DNA of 64,000 nucleotides from assembly GCF_004363725.1 (NCBI RefSeq), contig NZ_SNZF01000005.1, forward strand, positions 62,001 to 126,000, in the 5' to 3' direction. The position numbers and the translations under genes are program-made. The DNA comes from Aquamicrobium defluvii. Its GTDB lineage: Bacteria; Pseudomonadota; Alphaproteobacteria; Rhizobiales; Rhizobiaceae. The notes under the pieces are model-generated. The model had not been told where the DNA came from, did not search any database, and saw nothing but the letters and a program-made list of their open reading frames with translations. This document shows, one piece after another, positions 26,706 through 35,186 of this stretch (position 1 is the first letter of the stretch; each line of letters starts with the position of its first letter).

Positions 26706-26710
26706 GTCAC

Positions 26711-28231
26711 TCAGAAAGTCTGGTTGTAGGGGCCGACTTCCGGACTGCGCCGCAGCACGGCATCCAGCGCCTCGAACATCTCACGCCGCCTTTCCGCCGA
26801 GACCGGGCTTTCTACCACCACGACGAGTTCCGGCTTGTTCGACGAGGCCCGCACCAGCCCCCATGTGCCGTCTTCGGCCACGACGCGCACGCCGTTCACC
26901 GTCACCAGGTCGGAGATGGCCTGCCCGGCGAAGCGCTCTCCGGCCGCCTTCATGCGTTCGAAATCGGAGAGCACGCGCTCGACCACACCATATTTCAACT
27001 CGTCGTCGCAATGCGGCGACATGGTCGGCGTGCCGTAGGTGACAGGCAGGTCGCGATAGAGGTCGGCCATGGACTTGGCCGGATTGCGGTCGAGCATGCC
27101 GCACACGGCAATCGCCGTCACCAGCCCGTCGTCATAGCCGCGCCCGATGGGCGGATTGAAGAAGAAGTGGCCGGATTTCTCGAAGCCGGCGATGGCCCCA
27201 AGCTCGGCCACCCGTCGCTTGATGTAGGAATGGCCGGTCTTCCAGTAATCCGTCGTCGCCCCTTGCGCCTGCAATTGCGGGTCGGTCCTGAACAGGCCGG
27301 TCGACTTCACGTCCACGACGAAGGTCGAGCCCGGATGAAGCCGCGAAATATCGCGTGCCAGCATCACGCCCACCTTGTCGGCGAAGATCTCGTTGCCCTC
27401 GTTGTCGACCACGCCGCAGCGGTCGCCATCGCCGTCGAAGCCGAGGCCGACATCGGCGCCCGTTTCCAGCACCTTGTCGCGGATCGCATGCAGCATCTGC
27501 ATGTCCTCCGGGTTCGGATTGTAGCGCGGGAAGCTGTGGTCGAGTTCCACGTCGAGGGGGATGACCTCGCAACCGATCCGCTCCAGCGCTTCGGGGGCGA
27601 AAGCGCCGGCCGTGCCGTTGCCGCAGGCGGCCACGACCCTGAGCTTGCGGCCGATTCGCTTTCCCGAGACGAGGTCGTCGAGATAGGTTTCGCGAAAACC
27701 GCGTATCATCTCATAGGAACCGCCGCCGACGAGATCGAAATCGCCGCCCAGCACGATGTTCTTCAGTGCCGTCATCTCGTCCGGGCCGAAGGTCAGGGGC
27801 CGCTGCGCGCCCATTTTCACGCCGGTCCAGCCGTTCTCGTTGTGCGAGGCGGTCACCATGGCCACCGAAGGCGTATCGAGCGCAAACTGGGCGAAATAGG
27901 CCATGGGCGAAAGCGCAAGCCCGATGTCCTTCACTTTCGCGCCGGCCGCCATCAGGCCCGACACCAGCGCCAGCTTGATCCCCAGCGAATATTCACGGAA
28001 GTCATGCCCCGTGACGATCTCGGGGGCGATGCCCATGCGCCGGATCAGCGTGGCCAGTCCCATGCCCAGCGCCTGCACGCCGATGAGGTTCAGTTCCGGC
28101 TCCTTTTCCGCGCCGGGACGGCCGAACCACCAGCGCGCGTCATATTCGCGAAAGCCAGTCGGCTTTATCAAAGCCGCGGTCTCGAACTCGAAGGTATTCG
28201 GCCGCGCCTGTTCCACAATGGTCAGCTTCAC
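26711..28231 (-). CDS. Phosphomannomutase / phosphoglucomutase family
   Basis: A 506-residue alpha-D-phosphohexomutase. The phosphoserine loop is TASHNENGWTG, the Mg-binding loop is GFDGDGDRCG, and a sugar-binding GFEKSGH motif is present. The C-terminal phosphate loop is in VRASSNKPELV. It interconverts mannose-6-phosphate and mannose-1-phosphate. The start chosen is GTG 28231 (MKLTIVEQARPN), with GGGGAG eight bases upstream; a GTG at 28249 is possible. It directly precedes the guanylyltransferase-AGE gene (five-base gap), forming a GDP-mannose operon. Confidence 0.88.
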   Translation of the reverse strand: MKLTIVEQARPNTFEFETAALIKPTGFREYDARWWFGRPGAEKEPELNLIGVQALGMGLATLIRRMGIAPEIVTGHDFREYSLGIKLALVSGLMAAGAKVKDIGLALSPMAYFAQFALDTPSVAMVTASHNENGWTGVKMGAQRPLTFGPDEMTALKNIVLGGDFDLVGGGSYEMIRGFRETYLDDLVSGKRIGRKLRVVAACGNGTAGAFAPEALERIGCEVIPLDVELDHSFPRYNPNPEDMQMLHAIRDKVLETGADVGLGFDGDGDRCGVVDNEGNEIFADKVGVMLARDISRLHPGSTFVVDVKSTGLFRTDPQLQAQGATTDYWKTGHSYIKRRVAELGAIAGFEKSGHFFFNPPIGRGYDDGLVTAIAVCGMLDRNPAKSMADLYRDLPVTYGTPTMSPHCDDELKYGVVERVLSDFERMKAAGERFAGQAISDLVTVNGVRVVAEDGTWGLVRASSNKPELVVVVESPVSAERRREMFEALDAVLRRSPEVGPYNQTF

Positions 28232-28416
28232 TTGAGAGGCTCCCCGCACCTTTCACATGCAATTGCGTCAGCTTGCCTAGCAGCAAAGCCTTTAAAGGGG
28301 GTTATCCTCTCACCTTCCCGGCTCTTGCACAAACAATCGTCACAAACCGGCGAACTGTCGTGTCATTGACGCTTGCAGGATTGAAATCGCAGCGCTATAA
28401 GCCCGGCCACTGGTCA

Positions 28417-28493
28417 CGGAGTGTAGCGCAGCCTGGTAGCGCACATCGTTCGGGACGATGGGGTCGCAGGTTCAAATCCTGCCACTCCGACCA
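28417..28493 (+). tRNA. tRNA-Pro (CGG)
   Basis: A 77-base cloverleaf with encoded CCA. The acceptor stem is CGGAGTG / CACTCCG, the D-arm is AGCGCAGCCTGGTAGCGC, the anticodon stem ATCGT/ACGAT encloses loop TCGGG centred on anticodon CGG, and the T-loop is GTTCAAATC. The C at position 1 is typical of proline tRNAs. Confidence 0.96.
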
Positions 28494-28650
28494 GAGAATC
28501 AGAGGGTTAGAAACCTTCGTTCAAGCCTTCCCGAAGGCATTCCCACTATCGTTGATCTGGCCGCGTCTCAGGCTGGCTTTTGCGTCATGCAGCGCAGGAA
28601 TCGGCAGGCGCAGCATTCCGTTGTATGTTTCCCCAAAGGGAGCAACGGCC

Positions 28651-28926
28651 ATGAATGTAGCCAACCTGCAACTTGAAGGGCTGTTGATGGCGATTGCCGC
28701 CATCAATCATCTGCTTGTTCAGAAAGGCGTCCTGACCATCGAGGAGCTGGACGCTGCCCTTCAGGCCGCCGAAGCCAGCGAAAACCGGTCGAACGAGTTG
28801 CCGCCTTCCCACAGGGAGGCGATCGCATTTCCCATAAGGTTGTTGCAGCTCGCCAATCGGTGCCAGCCGGAAACGGAACTGCCGGCCTTTTCTGCACTGA
28901 CGCGAATGGTCGGCCAGATGAAATAG
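28651..28926 (+). CDS. Hypothetical small protein
   Basis: A 91-residue acidic, helical protein (start MNVANLQLEGLLMAIAAINHLLVQKGVLT). GGGAG lies before the ATG at 28651 with good spacing. The segment TIEELDAALQAAE resembles short helices seen in many Hyphomicrobiales hypothetical proteins, but no named domain is recognised. There is no signal peptide or transmembrane helix. It lies between tRNA-Pro and the convergent L,D-transpeptidase gene. Coding is supported by the ribosome site and composition only. Confidence 0.65.
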   Translation: MNVANLQLEGLLMAIAAINHLLVQKGVLTIEELDAALQAAEASENRSNELPPSHREAIAFPIRLLQLANRCQPETELPAFSALTRMVGQMK

Positions 28927-28934
28927 ACGGCCGT

Positions 28935-29540
28935 TCAGGCCTGGATGACGACCACTCTCGTGCCCGGCGCGACACGTGCGTAGAGGTCAATCACATCGTG
29001 ATTGAGCATTCGGATGCAACCGCTGGACACCGCCTTGCCGATGGTGCTCGGCTGGTTGGTGCCGTGGATGCGGAACATCGTATCGCGGCCATCGCGGTAG
29101 AGATAGAGCGCCCGCGCGCCCAGCGGATTGTTCGGTCCGCCCGGGACACCGCCGGCATATCGCCGGTTGCGGGGGTCGCGGCGCATCATGTTCGCCGTCG
29201 GCGTCCAGCTCGGCCATTCGGCCTTTCGTCCGACCGTGGCATTGCCCCGCAGCGCGAGGCCCTCACGGCCCACGCCGATGCCGTAGCGGATTGCCCGCCC
29301 GTTCCCCAGAACATAATAGAGTCGGCGCTCGGGCGTGTTCACCACGATGGTACCGGCAGGATAGTCGCCGCCGAAGGCAACTTCGCTGCGCCGCAGTTCC
29401 GGCCTGATCTCGGATGCAGGTATCGCAGCTACCGGGAAACGTTCGCCCTGAATGGGTCCGTAGCTGGCATATTGGGACGTCGCGCATCCGGCCATCAACA
29501 ATGGCAGGCCAACAATGAAACCTCTGCGTGAAATTGACAT
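28935..29540 (-). CDS. L,D-transpeptidase (ErfK/YbiS family) lipoprotein
   Basis: A 201-residue enzyme with a lipoprotein signal ending in LMAGC (Cys19), preceded by SRRGF, a possible twin-arginine start. The YkuD domain carries the catalytic motif HGTNQPSTIGKAVSSGCIRM. It would form 3-3 crosslinks or link proteins to peptidoglycan in the periplasm. It is shorter than the paralog at 13375-14184, lacking that protein's extra N-terminal region and C-terminal tail. It is monocistronic, ending eight bases from the convergent hypothetical gene. Confidence 0.9.
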   Translation of the reverse strand: MSISRRGFIVGLPLLMAGCATSQYASYGPIQGERFPVAAIPASEIRPELRRSEVAFGGDYPAGTIVVNTPERRLYYVLGNGRAIRYGIGVGREGLALRGNATVGRKAEWPSWTPTANMMRRDPRNRRYAGGVPGGPNNPLGARALYLYRDGRDTMFRIHGTNQPSTIGKAVSSGCIRMLNHDVIDLYARVAPGTRVVVIQA

Positions 29541-29845
29541 CGACCCGTCCCAACTCAGTTTATCTGTTTGAATTGGTTAGGTCGCTATGGTTAACAAATG
29601 ATTGCCGCAAGGCGCTTGCAGCTTCCGTTTGTCAATGTGTGACTGCCGGGGTGTCCAAGCCCAGCCACCCCGACAGCCGGCCCGCTCTGCGTCAGGCCGC
29701 CGGCAAGGCCGGCATGACAGGACATGCATATCTCATGCCATGGATATTGTGCTGAATTGAAACGGAATCACTTGTCCAACGGGCTTTCAGCCAAACATCC
29801 CGCCTCAGATCGGGTCATTCCGATTCCCGCCGGAAGCGATGAAGC
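29541..29845. other. Intergenic region without a supported gene
   Basis: About 305 bases between the L,D-transpeptidase start and the end of the efflux operon. Short GCCGGC-rich inverted segments occur around 29690-29712, but no reading frame, tRNA or clear terminator is convincing. Confidence 0.4.
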
Positions 29846-31402
29846 TCAGATACCGTGCGGCTTGCGTTGCGCGCGATGCAGCATCCATGTCGGGATCAGC
29901 GCAACCAGGAACACCAGTGTGACGATCAGGAAGCCATCATGGAAGGCCAGCGTGTTGGCCTGAATCGAGATCACCTGCCCGAGGAACTGGATCGCAGCGG
30001 GAAGCTGCTGATGGTCCGGCAGCCCGCCGGCCTTCGCCATCCCCGCGACAGTCTGGAGCAAATCCATGGTGGCGGGGTTGTGGCTCGTCTGCGTGGCCGT
30101 CAATGCGTCTGAATGGTAGACGGTGCGCCTTTCCAGAAAGACGGCCAGAAGATTGACGCCGAAAGCCCCGCCGAGCTGCCGGATGAAGTTGATCGCGCCA
30201 GACCCCTGAGCAACGAGTTCGCGGGGCAGCACCTTGAGCGATCCTGCGGTTAGCGAGGGAAAGAGCAGCCCAAGCCCGATCCGCGAAATGACCACCCACC
30301 ATGCAAGTGTCCAGAAAGCGGTGTCCACGCTCACCGACACGGTCAGCCAGGAGGACCATGCGAAGATCAGCATGCCCGCCCCGATGAGAAAGCCGGCGGG
30401 AACCTTGTCGGACAGCCGGCCCGCGATCGGAAAGATCAACACCAGCACGAAGCCCGAAGGCATCAGCAGCAGGCCGGCCTGCGTGGGAGTCAGGCCCTGA
30501 ATGGTCTGCACGAAAAGCGGCACCAGATAGGTAGAGCCGAAAAGGCCGGCACCCATGATGAAAGCGACCAGCGAGGCCGAGGAAAAGGGCACATTGGCGA
30601 ACAGGCGAAGATCCAGCATCGGCTTTCCGGTGGTCATTTCCCACCAGATGAAGCCTGCAAGCGCCGCCACGGCAACGGCGAACTGGATCAGGATCGGGTC
30701 GGAAGACCAGCCAAGGCGCTGGGCATTGGTCAGGGCGTTGAGCAACGTCCCGAGGAATATGCACAGCAGCATCATGCCGCCCCAGTCGAACCCCGGACGG
30801 GCGCCGGTATCTTTCCTGGCCGGGAGAAAAAGGTTGGCCAGCAAGATGCCCACAACGGCGAACGGAATGCCGAGATAGAACACATAGCGCCAGCTGAACG
30901 CGTCGATAAGCAGACCGCCGATCCACGGTCCGAGGGCCGGTGCAAGCACCACGCCGATGCCGAAAATGCCCATGGCCGCGCCGCGCTGGTTCGGCGGAAA
31001 GACCTGAAAGAGAAGGATCATGGCAAGCGGCTGGACGACGCCTGCCGCCGCTCCCTGAATGACTCGCGCGATCGTCAGCACGGTCTCGTTCGGCGCTACG
31101 CCGCCGAGCACCGAGCCGGCCATGAAGATCGCCAGGGCCCCCACCATGGTGGCGCGCTGGCCGAAGGCGCGGTCGGCCCAGTCGGTAACCAGCATGGTTG
31201 CCGTCATGGCGGCAAGAAAGCCGGTGGACAGCCACTGCGCCTGCACCTGGCTGATACCGAATGCCCCCATGACATCGGGGATGGCGACGTTGACGATGGT
31301 CGTCGAAAGCACGACCGCGATTGTCGCGATCATCACCGTGCCGGTAGCAAGCCACCGATAGGACGGCCCATAGCGGTCAAAAAGATCTTCAATCGACGAC
31401 AT
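29846..31402 (-). CDS. DHA2-family MFS multidrug efflux transporter (EmrB-like)
   Basis: A 518-residue inner-membrane protein with about 14 hydrophobic helices, the DHA2 number. Motif A-like WADRAFGQR follows helix 2, and motif C-like GPWIGGLLID is in helix 5. It pumps drugs or hydrophobic compounds with the proton gradient and works with the membrane-fusion protein encoded upstream (EmrA-like) and an outer-membrane channel not found here. Its start codon overlaps the adaptor gene by 14 bases, so the two are translationally coupled. The specific substrate cannot be told. Confidence 0.92.
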   Translation of the reverse strand: MSSIEDLFDRYGPSYRWLATGTVMIATIAVVLSTTIVNVAIPDVMGAFGISQVQAQWLSTGFLAAMTATMLVTDWADRAFGQRATMVGALAIFMAGSVLGGVAPNETVLTIARVIQGAAAGVVQPLAMILLFQVFPPNQRGAAMGIFGIGVVLAPALGPWIGGLLIDAFSWRYVFYLGIPFAVVGILLANLFLPARKDTGARPGFDWGGMMLLCIFLGTLLNALTNAQRLGWSSDPILIQFAVAVAALAGFIWWEMTTGKPMLDLRLFANVPFSSASLVAFIMGAGLFGSTYLVPLFVQTIQGLTPTQAGLLLMPSGFVLVLIFPIAGRLSDKVPAGFLIGAGMLIFAWSSWLTVSVSVDTAFWTLAWWVVISRIGLGLLFPSLTAGSLKVLPRELVAQGSGAINFIRQLGGAFGVNLLAVFLERRTVYHSDALTATQTSHNPATMDLLQTVAGMAKAGGLPDHQQLPAAIQFLGQVISIQANTLAFHDGFLIVTLVFLVALIPTWMLHRAQRKPHGI

Positions 31403-32576
31403 CGATGCTCACTTCCACCATCATCCCCGGCCGCAACAGCCCGTCCCGCTGGTCGATCTCGATGCGGATCGGCAGGCGCTGGGTGATCTTGGTGAAATTG
31501 CCGCTGGGATTGGGGCTCGGCAGCAGGGCGAACTGGCTGGTCGCCGCCTCCCCGATGCGCGCCACCTTGCCATCCACCTTGAGCTGCGGATAGGCATCGA
31601 CCGTGATGGCTGCCGGCGCGCCAAGCTTCACGCGGCCGAAATCGGTCTCCTTCACATTGGCATCGACCCAGATCACGTCCGGGTCGTGATAGATGAGCAG
31701 CCGCGTGCCCGGCCCGACATATTCGCCAGCCTCGATGAAGGTGCTGTCGATGACGCCGTCGAACTGGGCGCGGATCTCCCGCTTGCGCAGATCGACTTCC
31801 TTCTGGCCGCGCTGGGCGGCCAGAGCCTCCTTCTGGCTTTCCAGAACGGCGATCTGGCGTTCAAGTACGACGATCTGGGCTTCCTCGGCCTTTGCCACGT
31901 CCAGATTGGCCCGGGCGGTGGCAATGGCGGCTGCTGCGGATTTCTCCTGCTCCGTGGCGGTGGAAAGCGCCGCCTGCGCCTCTTCCAGAACCTGCTCGGA
32001 CGTGACCTTGCTGCTGGCAAGCCGGTTCACACGTTCGAAACGGCTGCGGGCATTCACGAGACCGGCTTCGCTGGCGCGATGGTTGGCCTCGGCCGCGGTC
32101 AGTTGCGCTTCCCCGGCGGCCAGCTTGGCCGTCACCTGGGTGCGCACCATATCCTGCTGCGCGCGCAGCTGCGCCTGCTGGGCGCTCACACCGTCGATCT
32201 GCGCATCCAGCGCTGCCAGTTCGAGGGTTGCGTTCTCGCTGTCGATCGAAGCCAGAAGATCGCCCTTCTTCACCTTGTCGCCGGCAATGACCTCGATCGA
32301 GGACACCCTGCCGCTGACCTCGCTGCCAACCGTGACGAGATTGGCGGCGATGCGGGAATCGTTGATCGCAACATGGGTCCAGCGATGCGACAGCCATGGC
32401 CATATCGTCAGTGTCGCCAGGGCCAGCGCCACGATCAGCAGGGCAAGCTTCGCCCTGCCGCCGCCGATGCGCCCGCGCACTCTCTTCGGGGGGGAAGGAG
32501 GGCGAGCGGTGGGGGTCTCCTGCTCCCCGGCCTCGGCCAATTCTTCGTCCTTGCGCAGTTCCACAACCTTATCCAC
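31389..32576 (-). CDS. HlyD/EmrA-family membrane fusion protein
   Basis: A 395-residue adaptor: a cytoplasmic N terminus, one transmembrane helix (about residues 38-60, LALLIVALALATLTIWPWL), a barrel/lipoyl hybrid domain (SGRVSSIEVIAGDKVKKGDLLASID), a long alpha-helical hairpin (about residues 100-240, Ala/Gln/Glu-rich) and a C-terminal beta-barrel. It bridges the EmrB-like pump to an outer-membrane channel. The start GTG 32576 follows TTTGGAG at ten bases; a TTG at 32603 is less well placed. It overlaps the MarR gene by eight bases and emrB by 14. Confidence 0.9.
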   Translation of the reverse strand: MDKVVELRKDEELAEAGEQETPTARPPSPPKRVRGRIGGGRAKLALLIVALALATLTIWPWLSHRWTHVAINDSRIAANLVTVGSEVSGRVSSIEVIAGDKVKKGDLLASIDSENATLELAALDAQIDGVSAQQAQLRAQQDMVRTQVTAKLAAGEAQLTAAEANHRASEAGLVNARSRFERVNRLASSKVTSEQVLEEAQAALSTATEQEKSAAAAIATARANLDVAKAEEAQIVVLERQIAVLESQKEALAAQRGQKEVDLRKREIRAQFDGVIDSTFIEAGEYVGPGTRLLIYHDPDVIWVDANVKETDFGRVKLGAPAAITVDAYPQLKVDGKVARIGEAATSQFALLPSPNPSGNFTKITQRLPIRIEIDQRDGLLRPGMMVEVSIDVVD

Positions 32577-33006
32577 GGGGTCCAGACTCCAAACGATCCG
32601 CAATGATTTTCAAAAGCTCGCGCGCCCGTTCCAATTCCCCGGCGGGCACACCTTCCAGCAATTCCTGTCGCAGGCCGGCGGCAATGCGACCGATCTCGGC
32701 GATCACGGGCCCGGCCCCTTGAGCCAGTTCGATCAGCTTGACGCGCCTGTCGGCATTGCAAGCGCGCCTCTCCACGAGGCCCTGCCGTTCGAGATTGTCC
32801 AGAACCCGCACCAATGTTGGTCCCTCGACGCCGACAATGTCCGCCAGCTCACGCTGCGACACCGGCGCGCCCATGCGGGAAAGCTGCAAAAGCACCATCC
32901 AGCGCGCCTGTGTAAGATCGAGATGGCGCAACCTCTCATCTATGCGTTTGCGCCATTGCCGGCTCACACGAGCCAGCTCGACGGCGAACTGCTCGCCAGC
33001 GTCCAT
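32569..33006 (-). CDS. MarR-family transcriptional regulator
   Basis: A 145-residue winged-helix regulator with LTQARWMVLLQLSRMGAPVSQRELADIVGVEGPTLVRVLDNLE, the MarR recognition region, followed by the wing (RRACNADRRVKLIEL). It is first in the operon with the EmrAB-like pump and very probably represses it until a toxic ligand binds. The next gene overlaps its end. The sequence upstream of its start (33007-33060) includes CTATTTAG and CGATATAG-like half-sites that could form an operator, though the match is imperfect. Confidence 0.9.
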   Translation of the reverse strand: MDAGEQFAVELARVSRQWRKRIDERLRHLDLTQARWMVLLQLSRMGAPVSQRELADIVGVEGPTLVRVLDNLERQGLVERRACNADRRVKLIELAQGAGPVIAEIGRIAAGLRQELLEGVPAGELERARELLKIIADRLESGPRG

Positions 33007-33227
33007 TTAAACACACTCCTATTTAGTAGGATGCTATCGATATAGAGAAACGCCCATTCATCCGCAATGGTCCTGCGGGTGACAATCCACCGCATCCTCT
33101 TGTCCAATCGACTGCCCTCGCACGGGCATCCATATACTTTTATGGATATGACAATTCGATTTTGAAGGATGAAATTTCGTATCGAACTATCATTATCTAT
33201 TTGAATTTTTTGAGGGAAGAGTCGATT

Positions 33228-34671
33228 ATGATATATCCTGATTGGGTCAACGATAACCGCGCTGGCAACGATCCTGTCCGCTCAGAGCGCTTCGGCGCAG
33301 CCAGCCGGCGCAGAAATTTCCGGGGTGCAGCCCAACGAAAAGGACAAGAAGCCTCACGCCAGAAAGGCCGATGAGGACGTTTTCGTTCTGGGGCGCATCA
33401 ACGTCCATGGCAATCGGCAGGCTGGAAGAACCAGCGGTCAGGCGGTTTCACAGGCGTGATTTCCGCTGAAGACGTGCGCGGCCAGAACCGCAACACGCTG
33501 GATGATGCATTGCGCACCGTTCCCGGCGTCGAATCATCGAACTTCTGTGGCCAGCACAACGAGCGCATGGTCTATGTGCGCGGTTTCGACCGTTGGCAGG
33601 TGCCCTTGTCGATCGACGGCGTCCGCATCTATCTGTCTGCCGACAACCTGCTGGCCATGTACGACGACAGCACTTTCACGTCGCAGGCGGTCGCTGGCGA
33701 GAACAGTTACTGTAACGATTACGCCTACGGCTTCGGCATCGAGACGGGAACGGAACTGATCCCCCAACCGCTGAAGCGCGCGGTTCACTCCCGCAAGGAC
33801 GTTCACAGGCGCTGGATCCACCGGATACCCGGCATTTCGCTCTGCAGCGCAGGGTGCTGGATACGTGATCGATGACCGCTGAGAACAGATCCATGCAACG
33901 GACTCGACAGGTTTGATCGCAGGCGTCAACGACGACTGGTACGACACAAAGCGGGCTGAATATTTTGAAAGCGGAAAGTTCGGGGAATATCCCCTGTTCG
34001 ACAATCATGCCCTCGACTGGCAGGCTGCCGCCATCTGGCGCCCCACGGCCGATGCGGAATTCCACGCCAGCATTTCCTCAAGGACGCGGTTTCCAACCTT
34101 TTCGAACGCGACAGCATGCGTTTCAAAAACGATGTTCCCAACCCCGTTCCCGGCCCCGAGCGCCACGAACTATGAGACCGGAGCTTCGGGCACAATTCTC
34201 GATGGTCGCGTCCGTATCGGCGGCGCCGTCTTCCACAGCAATGTCGGCGATGCCATCCAATCCGTCCCGCTGAACTATCCGGATAACCAGAGCCGGTTCC
34301 GGAACGTCGGGGAAACGACCTATTACGGGTTCAAGCTGTCCGGCGAATGGGATGTGCATGGAGAACTTTCGCTCGGCGGCAATTACGCCGTGCTGATGAG
34401 CAGATACGAAGCTGGCGGGCCGGCCGCAAGCACGCGCCCGATCTTGTCGCGCACCTCTACGGCTCTCCCCGTCGCGTCGACAAACTGGCGGGCGGCATGC
34501 GTAACAGCCGGCACGCGCAGGAGTGGCAGGCCAGCAAGGACAACGAGCAGAAACCTGAAAAAAGCGCATCACGGGCATCCCGGAGAACGGTGTCATCGCC
34601 ACGGTTATATAAGCTTGAACATATCGGGCAACGGCGATCGGCAAGGCTCCGCAGACTGCAACCCTCCATAA
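33228..34671 (+). pseudogene. Degraded TonB-dependent receptor
   Basis: Pieces of one TonB-dependent outer-membrane receptor lie in order but in different frames. Near 33245-33315 a signal peptide is readable (TALATILSAQSASAQPAG), then the N-terminal DEDVFVLGRINVHG, which ends at a stop near 33460. The plug follows in another frame (VISAEDVRGQNRNTLDDALRTVPGVE, then RMVYVRGFDRWQVPLSIDGVRIY). Barrel strands reappear at 33913-34430 (AAIWRPTADAEFHASISSRTRFPTF, GGAVFHSNVGDAIQSVPLNY), with a local pair of compensating shifts near 34100-34160. Most of the central barrel is missing. A ribosome site precedes the ATG at 33228. It would have imported a siderophore or similar iron/metal ligand; it cannot function now. 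Confidence 0.8.
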
Positions 34672-34739
34672 ACCTTTTCATCCTAAGGTTGCATATATTG
34701 ATTCACACATCCTAAAGATGAATTCTGATAGGTTGTCCC

Positions 34740-35186
34740 ATGGTCTACGATTCGCATCATATAGACCGTTTCGGTCGATTTCGCCGATGCAACAAGGCGG
34801 CAACCGCCGTCGAGTTTGCGATCCTGTCACCGATCTTCCTGATCCTGCTGCTCGGAATGATTGCCTATGGCATCTATTTCGGCGCCAGCCATTCGGTGCA
34901 GCAACTTGCCGCCGACGCGGCACGAATTGCGATGAGCGGCCTTTCCGCCAGCGAACGCAATGCCCTTGCTACGGATTTCATTGCCCGCAATGGCGCAGGC
35001 TATGCCTTCATCAATCCCGCCAGGCTGACAGTCGAGGCCCGGGACAGCATGGCAGACGGAAGCCAGTTCGTCGTTTCCGTCAGCTACGACGCATCCAGCC
35101 TGCCGATCTGGGGACTGTTCCAAGGCATCCACATGCCGGGCAAGACGATCAGGCGGCAATCGACCATCAGACTGGGAGGACTATGA
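34740..35186 (+). CDS. TadE-like pseudopilin-related protein
   Basis: A 148-residue protein with one N-terminal transmembrane helix preceded by the TadE pattern NKAATAVEFAILSPIFLILLLGMIAYGIYFG (about residues 18-48); the Glu in VEFA is the conserved position next to the prepilin cleavage site. The rest is extracytoplasmic. TadE is a minor pseudopilin-like component of Flp/Tad pili. It overlaps the TadG-like gene by four bases. No Tad ATPase, prepilin peptidase or Flp gene is in the window, so the pair is detached from a main tad locus. Confidence 0.85.
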   Translation: MVYDSHHIDRFGRFRRCNKAATAVEFAILSPIFLILLLGMIAYGIYFGASHSVQQLAADAARIAMSGLSASERNALATDFIARNGAGYAFINPARLTVEARDSMADGSQFVVSVSYDASSLPIWGLFQGIHMPGKTIRRQSTIRLGGL

